Notes: generated by a model from the letters alone, not told the origin. Shown: positions 36,846-46,549, counted from the first letter of the stretch. The stretch: DNA of 64,000 nucleotides from Marinifilum sp. N1E240 (GCF_009295825.1 NZ_WHKF01000002.1:310001-374000), one strand, 5' to 3'. Made by a program: numbers and translations.

Positions 36846-37643
36846 TTAATTCACCGCTGTTTCAATATCTATGGTTCCCACATCGGTAATGTTTTCGATA
36901 CTCACCGTAATATCTTCCACTTCTTTTTCAAGATATCCATCAATTGGTTCAATCGCCAATTTGTAAGTTCCGGCATTTAATCCTTTAATCAGGAAGTTTC
37001 CATTTTCTTCAGCAATAGTAGAAACAGTGTCTTGTCCAATAATTGCATGAATGCTTGGCTTCGCTTCTGCTGGAGAAATAATACCTGAGATAGCTCCCGT
37101 TGTAGCTTCATTAAATGTTCTGATTACAGGCTTTAATTTGTATTTACCATTTCCAGTTTCAACAATAGATCGTGCAGCATCAAAATCAATCCAAAGCTTG
37201 TATTCAATACCTGCAAGAAAATCATCATGAATTTGAAACTTAAGACCCGATGTTTGAGCCGATGGCGTATCTAAATCATAAGTCATACCATCAATAACAA
37301 CAGTATTGTTTTCTCCTAGAATCAAACGCATTTGAGAGACGGTGCCACTTGGTAGTTCCTGATCAACCAAAAGTGTATCTATACCATTATTGAATTGTAA
37401 TAGATCATAAACTCCCGGATTAATCAAATCCATTTCTTTCCACCCATTTTCTTCGTTTTCATTATTTGATGAGTGAAACTGAATTTGCTGAATATCGATA
37501 TTGACTTTATCGTATTGAGCAGGAGCATCAGTCAATCGTATCTTAACAGGGGTAGTTAATTTTACGTCATCATCCGAACATTGAACAAATGCAAATGCCA
37601 AAATCAAAAGGGTAAGAAAACCTAAAGGTCTTAAATTTTTCAT
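36846..37643 (-). CDS. DUF4382 surface lipoprotein with C-terminal carboxypeptidase-regulatory-like domain
   Basis: The 265-residue lipoprotein has a signal ending in FVQC and then SDDDVK, a surface-export signal. The DUF4382 domain covers about 30-170 (VKIRLTDAPAQYDKVNID, LLQFNNGIDTLL, SQMRLILGENN). A CarboxypepD_reg-like beta-sandwich follows at about 182-262 (GAISGIISPAEAKPS, GNFLIKGLNAGTYKLAIEP). Its biological role is not known; family members are often scattered alone in Bacteroidota genomes, as here. It is unlikely to belong to the efflux operon, which ends 300 bp upstream. Confidence 0.9.
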   Translation of the reverse strand: MKNLRPLGFLTLLILAFAFVQCSDDDVKLTTPVKIRLTDAPAQYDKVNIDIQQIQFHSSNNENEENGWKEMDLINPGVYDLLQFNNGIDTLLVDQELPSGTVSQMRLILGENNTVVIDGMTYDLDTPSAQTSGLKFQIHDDFLAGIEYKLWIDFDAARSIVETGNGKYKLKPVIRTFNEATTGAISGIISPAEAKPSIHAIIGQDTVSTIAEENGNFLIKGLNAGTYKLAIEPIDGYLEKEVEDITVSIENITDVGTIDIETAVN

Positions 37644-37864
37644 AGTATGTAATTATTAATTGATAGTTGTATAACGACAAAAAATGATATATGTTTTGTC
37701 ATTCCAGAACATAGAATATCAATAAATATGCCACTGAAACAGGATGAATCTATAACTCGGTTTAAACCAGAAGCATTGATAATAAAACAAAATAATTACA
37801 TGTTCCATGATAGGAATTTATGAGTAAATATTCCACAATTGTTCTGATTTTTCCACATAAAAGA

Positions 37865-37933
37865 GGGGTATTCTGTAACTATGATTCAGTTGTAAGTAAT
37901 CGTATGTAGTAAATAAATCATGTGGAATACCCC
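37865..37933. repeat. Long-loop inverted repeat after the metal-binding gene
   Basis: The gene-free stretch 37644-37944 contains GGGGTATTC (37865-37873) and GAATACCCC (37925-37933), perfect complements 51 bases apart, extended by one more A-T pair. It lies 12 bases past the stop of the MerP-like gene, so it may end the efflux operon transcript. The loop is long for an intrinsic terminator. Nothing else was recognised in the gap. Confidence 0.4.
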
Positions 37934-37944
37934 TTAACAGTTTC

Positions 37945-38280
37945 TTATCTGTCGTATTTGCAACATGAATGCAGCTTGTTGTATACGGCATCATCTGCTT
38001 TTGCCTTTTCAGTATCATAACCCACTTTAGCTATTGCTTTGTGAATTTCATCCAAATTGGTTATGTTGGTATCATAACTCAAAGTCATAACTTTCGTATT
38101 TTTATCCCAATCTGCAATTGCAACTCCTTCTACCAATTTGGCTGCAGTTTCAATTTTCTTTTCGCACATGCCGCAGTTTCCTGATACTTTAAAGCTTGTT
38201 TTCTTAGTTTCAGCATTTGCCGTAAACGAAAGTGCAAGCATTGAGATTACTGCAACTGCTAATAAAATTCCTTTTTTCAT
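37945..38280 (-). CDS. Exported heavy-metal-associated (MerP-like) protein
   Basis: The 111-residue protein has a signal peptide ending in TANA and one HMA domain (about 27-95). The metal-binding pair is Cys36 and Cys39 in SGNCGMCEKK. A C-terminal HSCCKYDR adds two more cysteines and a histidine. It should bind Cu(I) or a similar soft metal in the periplasm and hand it to the efflux pump encoded just upstream. It is the last gene of the operon, 28 bp after the adaptor gene. Confidence 0.92.
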   Translation of the reverse strand: MKKGILLAVAVISMLALSFTANAETKKTSFKVSGNCGMCEKKIETAAKLVEGVAIADWDKNTKVMTLSYDTNITNLDEIHKAIAKVGYDTEKAKADDAVYNKLHSCCKYDR

Positions 38281-38308
38281 TTTCTATTATTTAATAATTA
38301 TTACTTGA

Positions 38309-40084
38309 TTAATGTCTGTGCCCCTGGTGATTTTGTTTTGGTAAGACTTTAACGAGAGTGTCAGTAACTTCACCACAATGAAGCATCATATCTCCAAAAT
38401 ATGGATTCATAATTTTCTCTTCCAGACTTAACCAATATCCTCCCGTATCGTTATCAGCCATTGGACAGTATTGGATGTAAATCTTTTCTTCACCAGTTCC
38501 CAATGATTTGATGCTGGCAATCAATACCTCATTAAAAGGTTTAAATGCTTTTCTCTGCAATTCCATATCACTGTTTTTTACAATGTCAGCTAGGTGAACG
38601 TGAAGCATTTCATACTTTTCCTTCCAAAACTTGAGTGTTTTCCCTTTTATATTCACCTTTGAAGGTTCCATCTGCATTAATGCCTTCATGACCAGTTTGG
38701 CTGCATCATTACTTTCCTTTGCCTTGGTTTCCACCATAATGTCTTTCATTTTCAGGTAGGAATGTAGCAAAGACTTCAATTTAGCAGAGAAATTCTCGGT
38801 AACATACTGTTGTAATTGTGGTGCTCCTGGCTCACTTCCCGGACGATTCATCATGCTGTATTTGTTATTTAACTGGGCGGCTGCATCTATCGTAAATGTA
38901 CCTTTGCTAACCACTTCTTCACCTTCTTCAATTCCTTCTTTTAAGATGTAAGATTCACCCAATGATTCACCCAGTTCAACTTCGCGCATTTCAAATCCAC
39001 CATCAACTTTTACATAGGCAACCGATCGCTTCCCTGTCCACATTACAGATGATTTAGGAATAACAAGGGCTTCGTGAGTATGTTGCATGTCGGCATAAAC
39101 AATTCCAGATGCAAACATCTCCGGCTTAAGCAAATTTTTTGTGTTATTTGTTTCAGTTCTAAGCTTTACCACACGCTTTTTTGGATCAATTATCGGATCG
39201 ATATAAGTGATGATAGAATTGAAGACCTGAGAAGGAAAAGCCGAAACGGTAAACTCAATTTCATCACCTTTCTTTATGAATCCAAGATCTTTCTCATAGG
39301 CATCAAATTCAATCCAAACTTTATTAAGGTCAGCTATTTCAAACAGAATGCTACCTGCTTTAGCATAAGAGCCTTCAGCTATGTTTCGTTTGATCACATA
39401 ACCGGAAACATCCGCTTTAATTTCGAAATATTCACTTGGTTTTCCATTCTCTTTTATTTGATTGATCTCATCATTAGTCAGCTTCCAGTAGTTTAATTTC
39501 TGCTCGGCAGCTTTTACCAACTCCGGATACGTATCCTTAGTTTTTAGTGCTTGTAATAATTCTTGTTGGGCACTAATTAGTTTAGGAGCGTACACTTTTG
39601 CCAGAGTTTGTCCTTTGTAAACTTTTTCACCCTCAAAATTGACTAGGAGCTTTTCAATTCTACCATCGAAGTGGATGGCTTGTGAACTGATTTTACGTTC
39701 ATCAATAGTCACCTTTCCATTTAGGATTATCTCCATACTGCTTTTGCCACTTTCAATTCTCGTGGTTTGAACATTGGCAAGTTTCATAGCTGTTTCATTC
39801 ATTTTAATTACAGCTGGAGATGAGCTTCCTGATGAATTGTCCAGTGGAATTAAATCCATCCCACAAATTGGGCAATCGCCTTCATTTGGTTGTTGAATTT
39901 GCGGATGCATTGAACAAGTCCAAACACTTGCTTCTACTGATTCTTTCTCGTGATCATGTCCTTCATGCTGATGAGGTGTTTCAGCACTTCCTCCAAACAA
40001 TAACCAGCCCAGCAATAATCCTACAATCAGTACGATTAGTTTTTGCTGCCAGTTTTCTGATATGAATTCTAATATGTTTTTCAT
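38309..40084 (-). CDS. CusB-like periplasmic adaptor of a metal efflux RND pump
   Basis: The 591-residue protein has one N-terminal membrane helix (about 15-31), a His-rich stretch (HQHEGHDH, about 38-45) and a heavy-metal-binding domain (about 54-82) with Cys57, Cys71 and Cys74. The adaptor core follows: barrel-sandwich hybrid, helical hairpin and beta-barrel (ADLNKVWIEFDAYEKDLGF). The C-terminal part (about 425-585) is DUF3347-like, a feature common in Bacteroidota CusB. It links the inner-membrane pump to the TolC-like channel. Cus-type systems export Cu(I) and Ag(I); the exact metal is inferred. Confidence 0.93.
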   Translation of the reverse strand: MKNILEFISENWQQKLIVLIVGLLLGWLLFGGSAETPHQHEGHDHEKESVEASVWTCSMHPQIQQPNEGDCPICGMDLIPLDNSSGSSSPAVIKMNETAMKLANVQTTRIESGKSSMEIILNGKVTIDERKISSQAIHFDGRIEKLLVNFEGEKVYKGQTLAKVYAPKLISAQQELLQALKTKDTYPELVKAAEQKLNYWKLTNDEINQIKENGKPSEYFEIKADVSGYVIKRNIAEGSYAKAGSILFEIADLNKVWIEFDAYEKDLGFIKKGDEIEFTVSAFPSQVFNSIITYIDPIIDPKKRVVKLRTETNNTKNLLKPEMFASGIVYADMQHTHEALVIPKSSVMWTGKRSVAYVKVDGGFEMREVELGESLGESYILKEGIEEGEEVVSKGTFTIDAAAQLNNKYSMMNRPGSEPGAPQLQQYVTENFSAKLKSLLHSYLKMKDIMVETKAKESNDAAKLVMKALMQMEPSKVNIKGKTLKFWKEKYEMLHVHLADIVKNSDMELQRKAFKPFNEVLIASIKSLGTGEEKIYIQYCPMADNDTGGYWLSLEEKIMNPYFGDMMLHCGEVTDTLVKVLPKQNHQGHRH

Positions 40085-40126
40085 TTTTTATATTTTAAGT
40101 TTCAAGCCTCAAGTTCCAAGATTGGA

Positions 40127-41398
40127 CTATTTGACCTTTTGACTGTTCGACTTTTCCAGACTTTGATTGGCGTCTAGATATTTGAATTGTGCTAAACTTT
40201 TCTGAACCTTGATTTGCGCTTCAATTTGCTTTTGTTCGTAAATCCAAATCTTCTGCTGCATATTTAAAACCTCCTCGTACCTTTTGGTTGAGCTTTCGTA
40301 ACTACTTGATAAAATCTCATAGGATTGTTTGGCTTTGATTAGCAGGTTTTGATACAGTTCAGTATCTCTTAATCCAGATTTGTACAACTCAAAAGCCTTT
40401 TGTTTTTCCAAAACCAATTGATTCAATTCAGCTTGCTTTTCTTCTTCAAACTGTACTTGTCGCAGTTGAGTAACTTTTATTGCTGCTTTGTACTTCTTCC
40501 TGAAAATAGGAATACTTACAGATATCATTGGCATAATTGCATCTTGTCCGTTGTCTGCAAGATCCATGTCCGATCGTTTAGAAAGAATAGCGTAATCTAA
40601 ACCCAGTCCTAGTTTTGGCAGTCCATTTAGCTTGGATGCTTTTTCTGCATATTGTGCTGATTCCACAAGTTTGTTCCAAGAATTAATCCTGTTGTGATTT
40701 GAGAAATTAGTATCGTTCATATTAATTGCGGATGAAATCAGAAATGAATCATCACTTGGTGTAATTACTCCGGTCTTCTGATCTCTATTCAACAATTGAT
40801 TGAATGCAACAAGTTGTGTTTCACGTTTATCTTTGAACAATTCCAATTTTGAAATCAATTCTTCTTTTAGCATCTGAATGTATAAGACGTTCACCATATC
40901 GGTCTGATTGCTTTCGTAGCGACTCAAACTTTGCTTTTCCAATACACCCAGAATTTCAACTCTTTTTTGAGTAAAATGGATCTTTCTATCAGTAAGAATC
41001 AAATCTAACCATGCATTGGTTACTTTCATTTCCAAGGCTGATTTTGCATCCAGATATTTCAGGTAAACAGCATGTGCTTGCAGACTTGCTTGCTGCTCTT
41101 TTGCATTTAAAGTGCCAAACCAGGGAAACATCTGAGAAATGGATAATTTTGCTTTTTGAGCTCCAACTCTTGTCTCAATTGGCTGTATAAAAATGCCAGC
41201 CGAGAATGTTGGATCCGGCAATGCCTTTGCCTGTGGAACTCTCTCTAGTGCTTGCTGATATTTCAAATCCATTGCTTTTAAATTTGGATTATTTTCAATT
41301 GCAAACTCAATGTATTTCTGCAATTCTGGATATCCTTCCTGAGCAGAAGATTGCAAGCTCAAGAAACTGATAATTACAATTATTATAGAATATCTCAT
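40127..41398 (-). CDS. TolC-family outer membrane efflux channel (CusC-like)
   Basis: The 423-residue protein has a signal peptide ending in SSAQ and the long coiled-coil helices of TolC-like proteins (two repeats, about 30-215 and 225-415). NPNLKAMDLKYQQALERVPQ and TRVGAQKAKLSISQMFPWFG are typical of the metal-efflux branch in Bacteroidota. It should form the outer-membrane exit duct. The start overlaps the pump gene by 4 bp (ATGA), which shows translational coupling. Confidence 0.92.
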   Translation of the reverse strand: MRYSIIIVIISFLSLQSSAQEGYPELQKYIEFAIENNPNLKAMDLKYQQALERVPQAKALPDPTFSAGIFIQPIETRVGAQKAKLSISQMFPWFGTLNAKEQQASLQAHAVYLKYLDAKSALEMKVTNAWLDLILTDRKIHFTQKRVEILGVLEKQSLSRYESNQTDMVNVLYIQMLKEELISKLELFKDKRETQLVAFNQLLNRDQKTGVITPSDDSFLISSAINMNDTNFSNHNRINSWNKLVESAQYAEKASKLNGLPKLGLGLDYAILSKRSDMDLADNGQDAIMPMISVSIPIFRKKYKAAIKVTQLRQVQFEEEKQAELNQLVLEKQKAFELYKSGLRDTELYQNLLIKAKQSYEILSSSYESSTKRYEEVLNMQQKIWIYEQKQIEAQIKVQKSLAQFKYLDANQSLEKSNSQKVK

Positions 41399-44300
41399 GA
41401 CAAACCTCCTTCTTTTTTCAATTGAAATTCCTTGTACATGGAATACAAAACGGGAACAACAAAGAGAGTAATTAATTCAATTGCCATACCTCCAAAGGCT
41501 GGAATAGCCATTGGTATCATTACATCGGCACCTCGTCCGGTTGATGTTAAAATTGGTAACAATGCCAATAGTGTAGTTGCAGTGGTCATCAAACAAGGTC
41601 TGATTCGTTTTGATCCTGCTTCAATTACCGATTTGCGGATGTCAGCTTTGGTCTTAGGTTTGTTCTTTTTGAATACCTGTTCCAGATAGGATGCCATAAT
41701 AACACCATCATCGGTAGCGATACCAAATAGAGCAATAAAGCCAACCCAAACTGCAACACTTAGATATATTGGATGAACCTGAAAGAGTTCTTGCAGATTG
41801 ATATCGAAAATTGAAAAATTAAGGAACCATCCCTGACTGTACAACCATATCATGATAAAGCCACCTGCAAATGATACGGCAATACCGCTAAATACCATAA
41901 GAGTTGGTGCAATACCTCTAAATTGGAAATACAGAATTAGGAAAATGATGATGAGCACAACAGGAATAACAATTCCTAGCCGTTTCTCAGCTCTAATCTG
42001 ATTTTCGTAGTTTCCTGTGAATTGATAACTGATTCCAGCTGGAACTTTCAGCTCACCCTGATCAATTTTATCAGCGATATATTCCTGAGTAGCTTCAACA
42101 ATATCTACTTCAGAATAGCCTTCCTCTTTGTCGAAGATTACATATCCAACCTGGAAGGTATTCTCACTTTTTATGACCTGAGGACCCTGTACATATTCAA
42201 TTTTTGCCAAATCCTGTAATGGAACTGAATTGCCCCTTGTAGTTGGAATCAATATTTTTTGGAGCATGTCAGGATCGTTCCTTAATTCTCTAGGGTAACG
42301 AACTCGTATTGGATAACGTTCACGACCTTCAACCGAATTGGTCAAAGTCATGCCACCAATGGCAACCGAAAGATGTTTTTGTACATCTTCAACCTGAATG
42401 CCATAACGAGCAATGGCTGTTCTGTCGATATGAATCTCCAAATAAGGTTTTCCAACCATGCGTTCAGCAAAAACAGAGGCATCATTTACGCCAGGAATGT
42501 CTTTTACAAGTTTTTCTAGTTGCAGACCAAAACCTTCAATCTGTTTCAAGTTGTTTCCTGATACTTTAATTCCAATTGGTGCTCGCATTCCGGTTTGCAA
42601 CATCACCAGTCGGGTTTCAATAGGTTGCAATTTAGGCGCAGATGTAACACCTGGAATCTTTGTTGCATTCACAATCTCTTGCCATATGTCATCGGGTGAT
42701 TGAATGTGATCTCTCCACTGACGATAAAATTCTCCGAAATCATCTGGGATTAACTCACCCTTTTTATCTTTCAGATAATTGCCTTCATCATCTACAGCAA
42801 AACGAATTCGTTTCCCATATTGATCGGTTTTGTACTCACTTTTATAATTAATTACATTTTCGTACATGGAAATTGGCGCAGGATCAAGAGCGGACTCAAC
42901 TCGTCCTAGTTTACCAACCACCATATCAATTTCAGGGATACCAGCTACTGCCATATCCAGCAATCGTAAAACTCGTTTGTTCTCTTCTATTCCCGCATGT
43001 GGCATCGAAGTTGGCATCAATAGAAATGAGCCTTCATCCAAAGCAGGCATAAACTCTTTACCAATACCTGGATATTTATGGTACATGTTCTGCCACATTG
43101 AAGTTGAGGTGATATTCATCCCGATTTTATCCAATCCACGAGCTACAAAACCAAAGGTGTTTCCGAATCCTAACCAAATGATTATTCCCCAAAGAACTAT
43201 AAAAGATGGAATGGAAAGGAAAATGAATTTGTATTGAAGTGCCCAGCTCAAGATTCGTTGATAAAATCGTATAAAAACTAAAAATACGGACAACAGTAGA
43301 GCTATACTTAAAATTACAAATAAGAAGTTCGAGAATAAAGAATTGGAAGCTCCTAATGGCAACCATTCTCGAGCCAGCAGAAAGGAAACTGCAAATGCAA
43401 TTACCAGAAGGTTTGCCCAAAACAATTTCCGTTCATACTTAGAGTAAAATTGAGCCGTAAGGTTAATGCCTCCTAGTAAAATCAGGGTGATACCTATCCA
43501 AGCCGAAAATGCAAATAGGGTGTACATACCTACTAAAATTAGTAAGGCATTCGATGCTAACTTAATGTTTCTTTTTTTGGTGCGAATCGAAAACAACCAA
43601 TGAGCCATGGCAGGTAAAATAATAATGGCAACCGCTAAGGCTGAAAAGAGAACAAAGGTTTTGGTAAAAGCCAATGGTCGGAATAGTTTTCCTTCTGCCG
43701 CTTCCATCGAAAACACAGGAATAAAGCTCACAATGGTTGTAAGCACAGCTGTAATAACTGCTGGAGCTACCTCTATAGTTGCTTCATAAATTACTTCACG
43801 AATGTTTCTCTTCGATTTATTAAGATCTAAATGCCTGATCATATTTTCGGAGAGCACAATTCCCACATCAACAATGGTTCCTATGGCAATGGCAATCCCC
43901 GAAAGGGCAACAATATTTGCATCAACATGGAAATATCGCATCGCAATAAATGTCATCAGAACAGCTATTGGGATGAGCGAAGAAATCAGAATACTTGCGC
44001 GTAAATTCATCACCATAATAATGATGACTATGATGGTGATAATGATTTCCAATGTGAGTGCACTTTCCAGTGTTCCCAAGGTTTCATATATCAATTGAGT
44101 TCTATCGTAAAAAGGAACTACTGTTAGTTGTGAAATGGTTCCATCGTCCAATTCCTTCTGGGGAAGTCCAACCGATAACTCCTCGATTTTTGCTTTCACA
44201 TTATTGATTACTTCCAAAGGATTGGCTCCATAACGGGCAACCACAACGCCACCAACTACCTCGGCACCCATTTTATCGAGTGCACCACGCCTGTCAGATG

Positions 44301-45156
44301 GTCCATAGTTTACTTTGGCAACATCGCGAATGCGAACCGGTGTATTATCGCTCATGCTAACCACCGCCTCTTCGATATCCGATAGTTTTTTTACGTAACC
44401 TATTCCACGTACAAAGTATTCTGCCTGATTGATTTCTATGGTTCGCGCACCAATATCCAAATTGGATTTCTTCACAGCATTCATAATTTGCATGAGGTTG
44501 ACACCATGAGCTTGCATAGCTGTAGGATCTACATCAACCTGGTATTCTTTTACAAATCCACCTATGGAAGCTACTTCGGAAACGCCACTTGCAGATGCCA
44601 GCGCATATTTCACCTGAAAATCCTGAATACTCCGGAGTTCCTGTAAATCCCAACCACCTGTTACTTCACCATCGGGAGTTCTTCCTTCCAGTGTGTACCA
44701 GAAGATCTGTCCAAGAGCTGTAGCATCGGGTCCAAGAGTAGGCTGCACATCCGTTGGCAAAAGGTTTTGAGGTAAGGAATTCAGCTTTTCCAGTATTCTG
44801 GATCTACTCCAATAGAATTCGATCTCATCATCGAAAATGATGTAGATGCTCGAAAATCCAAACATGGAGGAAGATCGAATGGTCTTCACTCCCGGGATCC
44901 CCAGTAATGATGTTGTTAAAGGATAGGTGATCTGATCCTCTATGTCTTGAGGTGAGCGCCCCATCCATTTTGTAAATACAATTTGTTGATTCTCTCCAAT
45001 ATCCGGAATGGCATCAACTGCCACTGGATCTTTAGGAAGAAAATCAATTTTCCATGGGAATGGTGATGTAATCAATCCCCAGGTAATGAATACAACTAAT
45101 AGTATGGTCGTAATCAGCTTATTCTCTAAAAAGAATTTGATTGTCTTGTTTAGCAT
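41395..45156 (-). CDS. CusA/CzcA-family heavy-metal efflux RND pump
   Basis: The 1253-residue inner-membrane proton/metal antiporter has the usual 12 transmembrane helices and two large periplasmic loops. It starts with LFLENKLITTILLVVFITWG-like helix 1 (IKFFLENKLITTILLVVF). Helix 4 holds IAIGTIVDVGIVLSENMIRHL (quoted in part: GTIVDVGIVLSENMI), with Asp and Glu in the proton relay region of the heavy-metal RND family. It is about 200 residues longer than E. coli CusA. Much of the extra length is a hydrophobic insertion at about 510-700 with additional helices, a form known in Bacteroidota. Copper or silver is the likely substrate given the adaptor and HMA neighbours. Confidence 0.94.
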   Translation of the reverse strand: MLNKTIKFFLENKLITTILLVVFITWGLITSPFPWKIDFLPKDPVAVDAIPDIGENQQIVFTKWMGRSPQDIEDQITYPLTTSLLGIPGVKTIRSSSMFGFSSIYIIFDDEIEFYWSRSRILEKLNSLPQNLLPTDVQPTLGPDATALGQIFWYTLEGRTPDGEVTGGWDLQELRSIQDFQVKYALASASGVSEVASIGGFVKEYQVDVDPTAMQAHGVNLMQIMNAVKKSNLDIGARTIEINQAEYFVRGIGYVKKLSDIEEAVVSMSDNTPVRIRDVAKVNYGPSDRRGALDKMGAEVVGGVVVARYGANPLEVINNVKAKIEELSVGLPQKELDDGTISQLTVVPFYDRTQLIYETLGTLESALTLEIIITIIVIIIMVMNLRASILISSLIPIAVLMTFIAMRYFHVDANIVALSGIAIAIGTIVDVGIVLSENMIRHLDLNKSKRNIREVIYEATIEVAPAVITAVLTTIVSFIPVFSMEAAEGKLFRPLAFTKTFVLFSALAVAIIILPAMAHWLFSIRTKKRNIKLASNALLILVGMYTLFAFSAWIGITLILLGGINLTAQFYSKYERKLFWANLLVIAFAVSFLLAREWLPLGASNSLFSNFLFVILSIALLLSVFLVFIRFYQRILSWALQYKFIFLSIPSFIVLWGIIIWLGFGNTFGFVARGLDKIGMNITSTSMWQNMYHKYPGIGKEFMPALDEGSFLLMPTSMPHAGIEENKRVLRLLDMAVAGIPEIDMVVGKLGRVESALDPAPISMYENVINYKSEYKTDQYGKRIRFAVDDEGNYLKDKKGELIPDDFGEFYRQWRDHIQSPDDIWQEIVNATKIPGVTSAPKLQPIETRLVMLQTGMRAPIGIKVSGNNLKQIEGFGLQLEKLVKDIPGVNDASVFAERMVGKPYLEIHIDRTAIARYGIQVEDVQKHLSVAIGGMTLTNSVEGRERYPIRVRYPRELRNDPDMLQKILIPTTRGNSVPLQDLAKIEYVQGPQVIKSENTFQVGYVIFDKEEGYSEVDIVEATQEYIADKIDQGELKVPAGISYQFTGNYENQIRAEKRLGIVIPVVLIIIFLILYFQFRGIAPTLMVFSGIAVSFAGGFIMIWLYSQGWFLNFSIFDINLQELFQVHPIYLSVAVWVGFIALFGIATDDGVIMASYLEQVFKKNKPKTKADIRKSVIEAGSKRIRPCLMTTATTLLALLPILTSTGRGADVMIPMAIPAFGGMAIELITLFVVPVLYSMYKEFQLKKEGGLS

Positions 45157-45171
45157 GATTCTTTGAATTGG

Positions 45172-45270
45172 ACCTCATCCCCCAACCCCTTCTCCTAAAG
45201 GCGAAGGGGAGTAGTTCAATATTTTGTCCTATATGCTTCCCTCTCCTGTAGGAGAGGGTTAGGGTGAGGT
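45172..45270. repeat. REP-like palindromic element between the HYC_CC_PP gene and cusA-like gene
   Basis: ACCTCATCCCCCAACCCC at the left end is matched by GGGTTAGGGTGAGGT at the right end. Internal hairpins are CCCCTTCTCC..GGCGAAGGGG and CCCTCTCCTgtAGGAGAGGG. The G/C-rich sequence stands out from its A/T-rich surroundings. Elements with these words are common dispersed intergenic repeats in many bacteria. It lies inside the efflux operon, where it could set the ratio of the genes. Confidence 0.7.
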
Positions 45271-45349
45271 GTTATTATTGGATAAACCAAAAAAAATAAA
45301 CACAATGAGCCTACAGAATTAAAAGTAAAGCCCACATAAATTCAAAAAA

Positions 45350-45724
45350 TCATAAACGAAAAACCTGATTCAAGATGCACAAATCGGGCAGTGAAGGAGG
45401 AGAGGTGTCCTCAAGAATAAAATTATTGGTGATCAGTTGAGTGCTTTCAAAATCTATCAGTAAAGGAATACTTGAAAACAATAAATCCAATTGTGCCACT
45501 TCCGATAAATCGAAAGAAGAAGCTAAATAATCTGCTTCAACTTTAAGGTGTTCCGATTTTTCATCGCAACAGCCACATGGATTTTCACAACATGAATCTG
45601 CATCAACAAAAATAGCAGAGGAGTAGAGTTCGCCTCCGGAATAATGCTTATTGATACTCACTCCTGCCGTTGAGATTAGCAGAAGAAAGATCATGATAAT
45701 ATGTCCAAATTTCTTTGTTTGCAT
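45350..45724 (-). CDS. HYC_CC_PP-type small exported cysteine-rich protein
   Basis: The 124-residue protein has a signal peptide, then a HYSGGELYSS box (the family's HYC with Cys replaced by Ser) and DADSCCENPCGCCDEKSEH, and ends with SPPSLPDLCILNQVFRL. That order of motifs matches the HYC_CC_PP family, whose genes are often next to metal efflux systems in Bacteroidota. The cysteine cluster could bind copper; this is inference. It is the first gene of the efflux operon, with a well-placed promoter at 45748-45778. Confidence 0.82.
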   Translation of the reverse strand: MQTKKFGHIIMIFLLLISTAGVSINKHYSGGELYSSAIFVDADSCCENPCGCCDEKSEHLKVEADYLASSFDLSEVAQLDLLFSSIPLLIDFESTQLITNNFILEDTSPPSLPDLCILNQVFRL

Positions 45725-45747
45725 ATTTTGAGTGCATTATTCAATTT

Positions 45748-45778
45748 CAAAACTACATATTTATACTTAAATGACAAG
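45748..45778 (-). promoter_or_regulatory. Promoter of the metal-efflux operon
   Basis: On the minus strand CTTG (45778-45775), 19 bases, then TAGTTTTG (45755-45748) match the Bacteroidota consensus TTTG-N19-TAnnTTTG at 11 of 12 positions scored (3/4 plus 4/4 fixed T's with TA and G). The predicted start is near 45741, giving a leader of about 17 bases. No regulator gene is adjacent. Confidence 0.65.
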
Positions 45779-45959
45779 AAGTGGACTAATGTTTAACAAA
45801 GGATTAACATTGAATATATGATAATTCCGCAAACGTTTGAGTGTTAAAAAACTATAATTTAAGTTTGATACATCTGTTTCCCTACGGTATTCCTATTTGA
45901 TCTTCTTATACTTGTATTATCCCACTATAATATCAGTATTTTTATTACTTCAATTCGTT

Positions 45960-46436
45960 ATGAAAGAGATGAAAAAACTTGTCGAAAAGACAATGTTGGG
46001 ATTATTAGTGCTTTTTAGCATTGCCATTTGTATTCAGTTTGTTCTGGGAGTGTATATTATTCACAATGAACTTAACTTTCCTTTTAAAAGTGCTATTTCA
46101 TTCGGTTTTGTTATAAATGTTTTAGGATTAACTTTAATTACAGGTATATTACTAGCTGCAGAATTATTGTATCGAAGTAGAGTTAGTTACATTAAGCTGT
46201 TAGAGGATTTAGAGGAAAAGTTAAAAAAGTTTAGAAAAGCATATTTTTTTAGCATATTCTTAGCATGTATGGCAGGAGTTGCCTCTTTATTGGCTTACTT
46301 AATTACAAAAGATTTTTTTTGGTTCATTCCGTGGTTTATTACCTTGTATATTATTGGGAAGAATTTTCCATATAAAATCACCCTTCTTCAGGAAATGGAG
46401 ATCGAAAATGAAGATGAAAGAAGATTATTTCAGTAA
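45960..46436 (+). CDS. Small integral membrane protein, unknown function
   Basis: ATG at 45960 (MKEMKKLVEKTM) is preferred over a TTG at 45897. The 158-residue protein has four hydrophobic helices (about 13-33, 44-65, 92-113, 118-135) with a charged, probably coiled segment between helices 2 and 3 (LLEDLEEKLKKFRKAYF). The C-terminus is acidic. No family was recognised. It precedes the helicase gene by 113 bp and may be independent of it. Confidence 0.7.
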   Translation: MKEMKKLVEKTMLGLLVLFSIAICIQFVLGVYIIHNELNFPFKSAISFGFVINVLGLTLITGILLAAELLYRSRVSYIKLLEDLEEKLKKFRKAYFFSIFLACMAGVASLLAYLITKDFFWFIPWFITLYIIGKNFPYKITLLQEMEIENEDERRLFQ

Positions 46437-46518
46437 GTTATTTTTAGTTTTATTCTTTAGTATTACTCATTCTTTTGCATTTACCATTTATTCAGTCCTA
46501 ATATTGAATTGTTTCGCT

Positions 46519-46526
46519 TATCTTTG
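46519..46526 (+). promoter_or_regulatory. -7 promoter element of the DEAD-box helicase gene
   Basis: TATCTTTG matches TAnnTTTG fully, in the frequent Bacteroidota form TATCTTTGC. It gives a predicted start of transcription near 46533 and a leader of about 17 bases. No clear -33 element is present at 19-21 bases. Confidence 0.5.
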
Positions 46527-46549
46527 CGCATCATTTTAAATGAAGAGTC

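Noticed and set aside
39074-39496. 140-codon frame opposite the CusB-like gene
   Set aside because: It lies wholly within a well-supported gene on the other strand and encodes no recognisable domain; a shadow frame.
42866-44098. Several plus-strand frames of 60-123 codons inside the RND pump gene
   Set aside because: They are antisense shadows of the pump gene with Ser/Thr/Ile-rich, domain-free translations.
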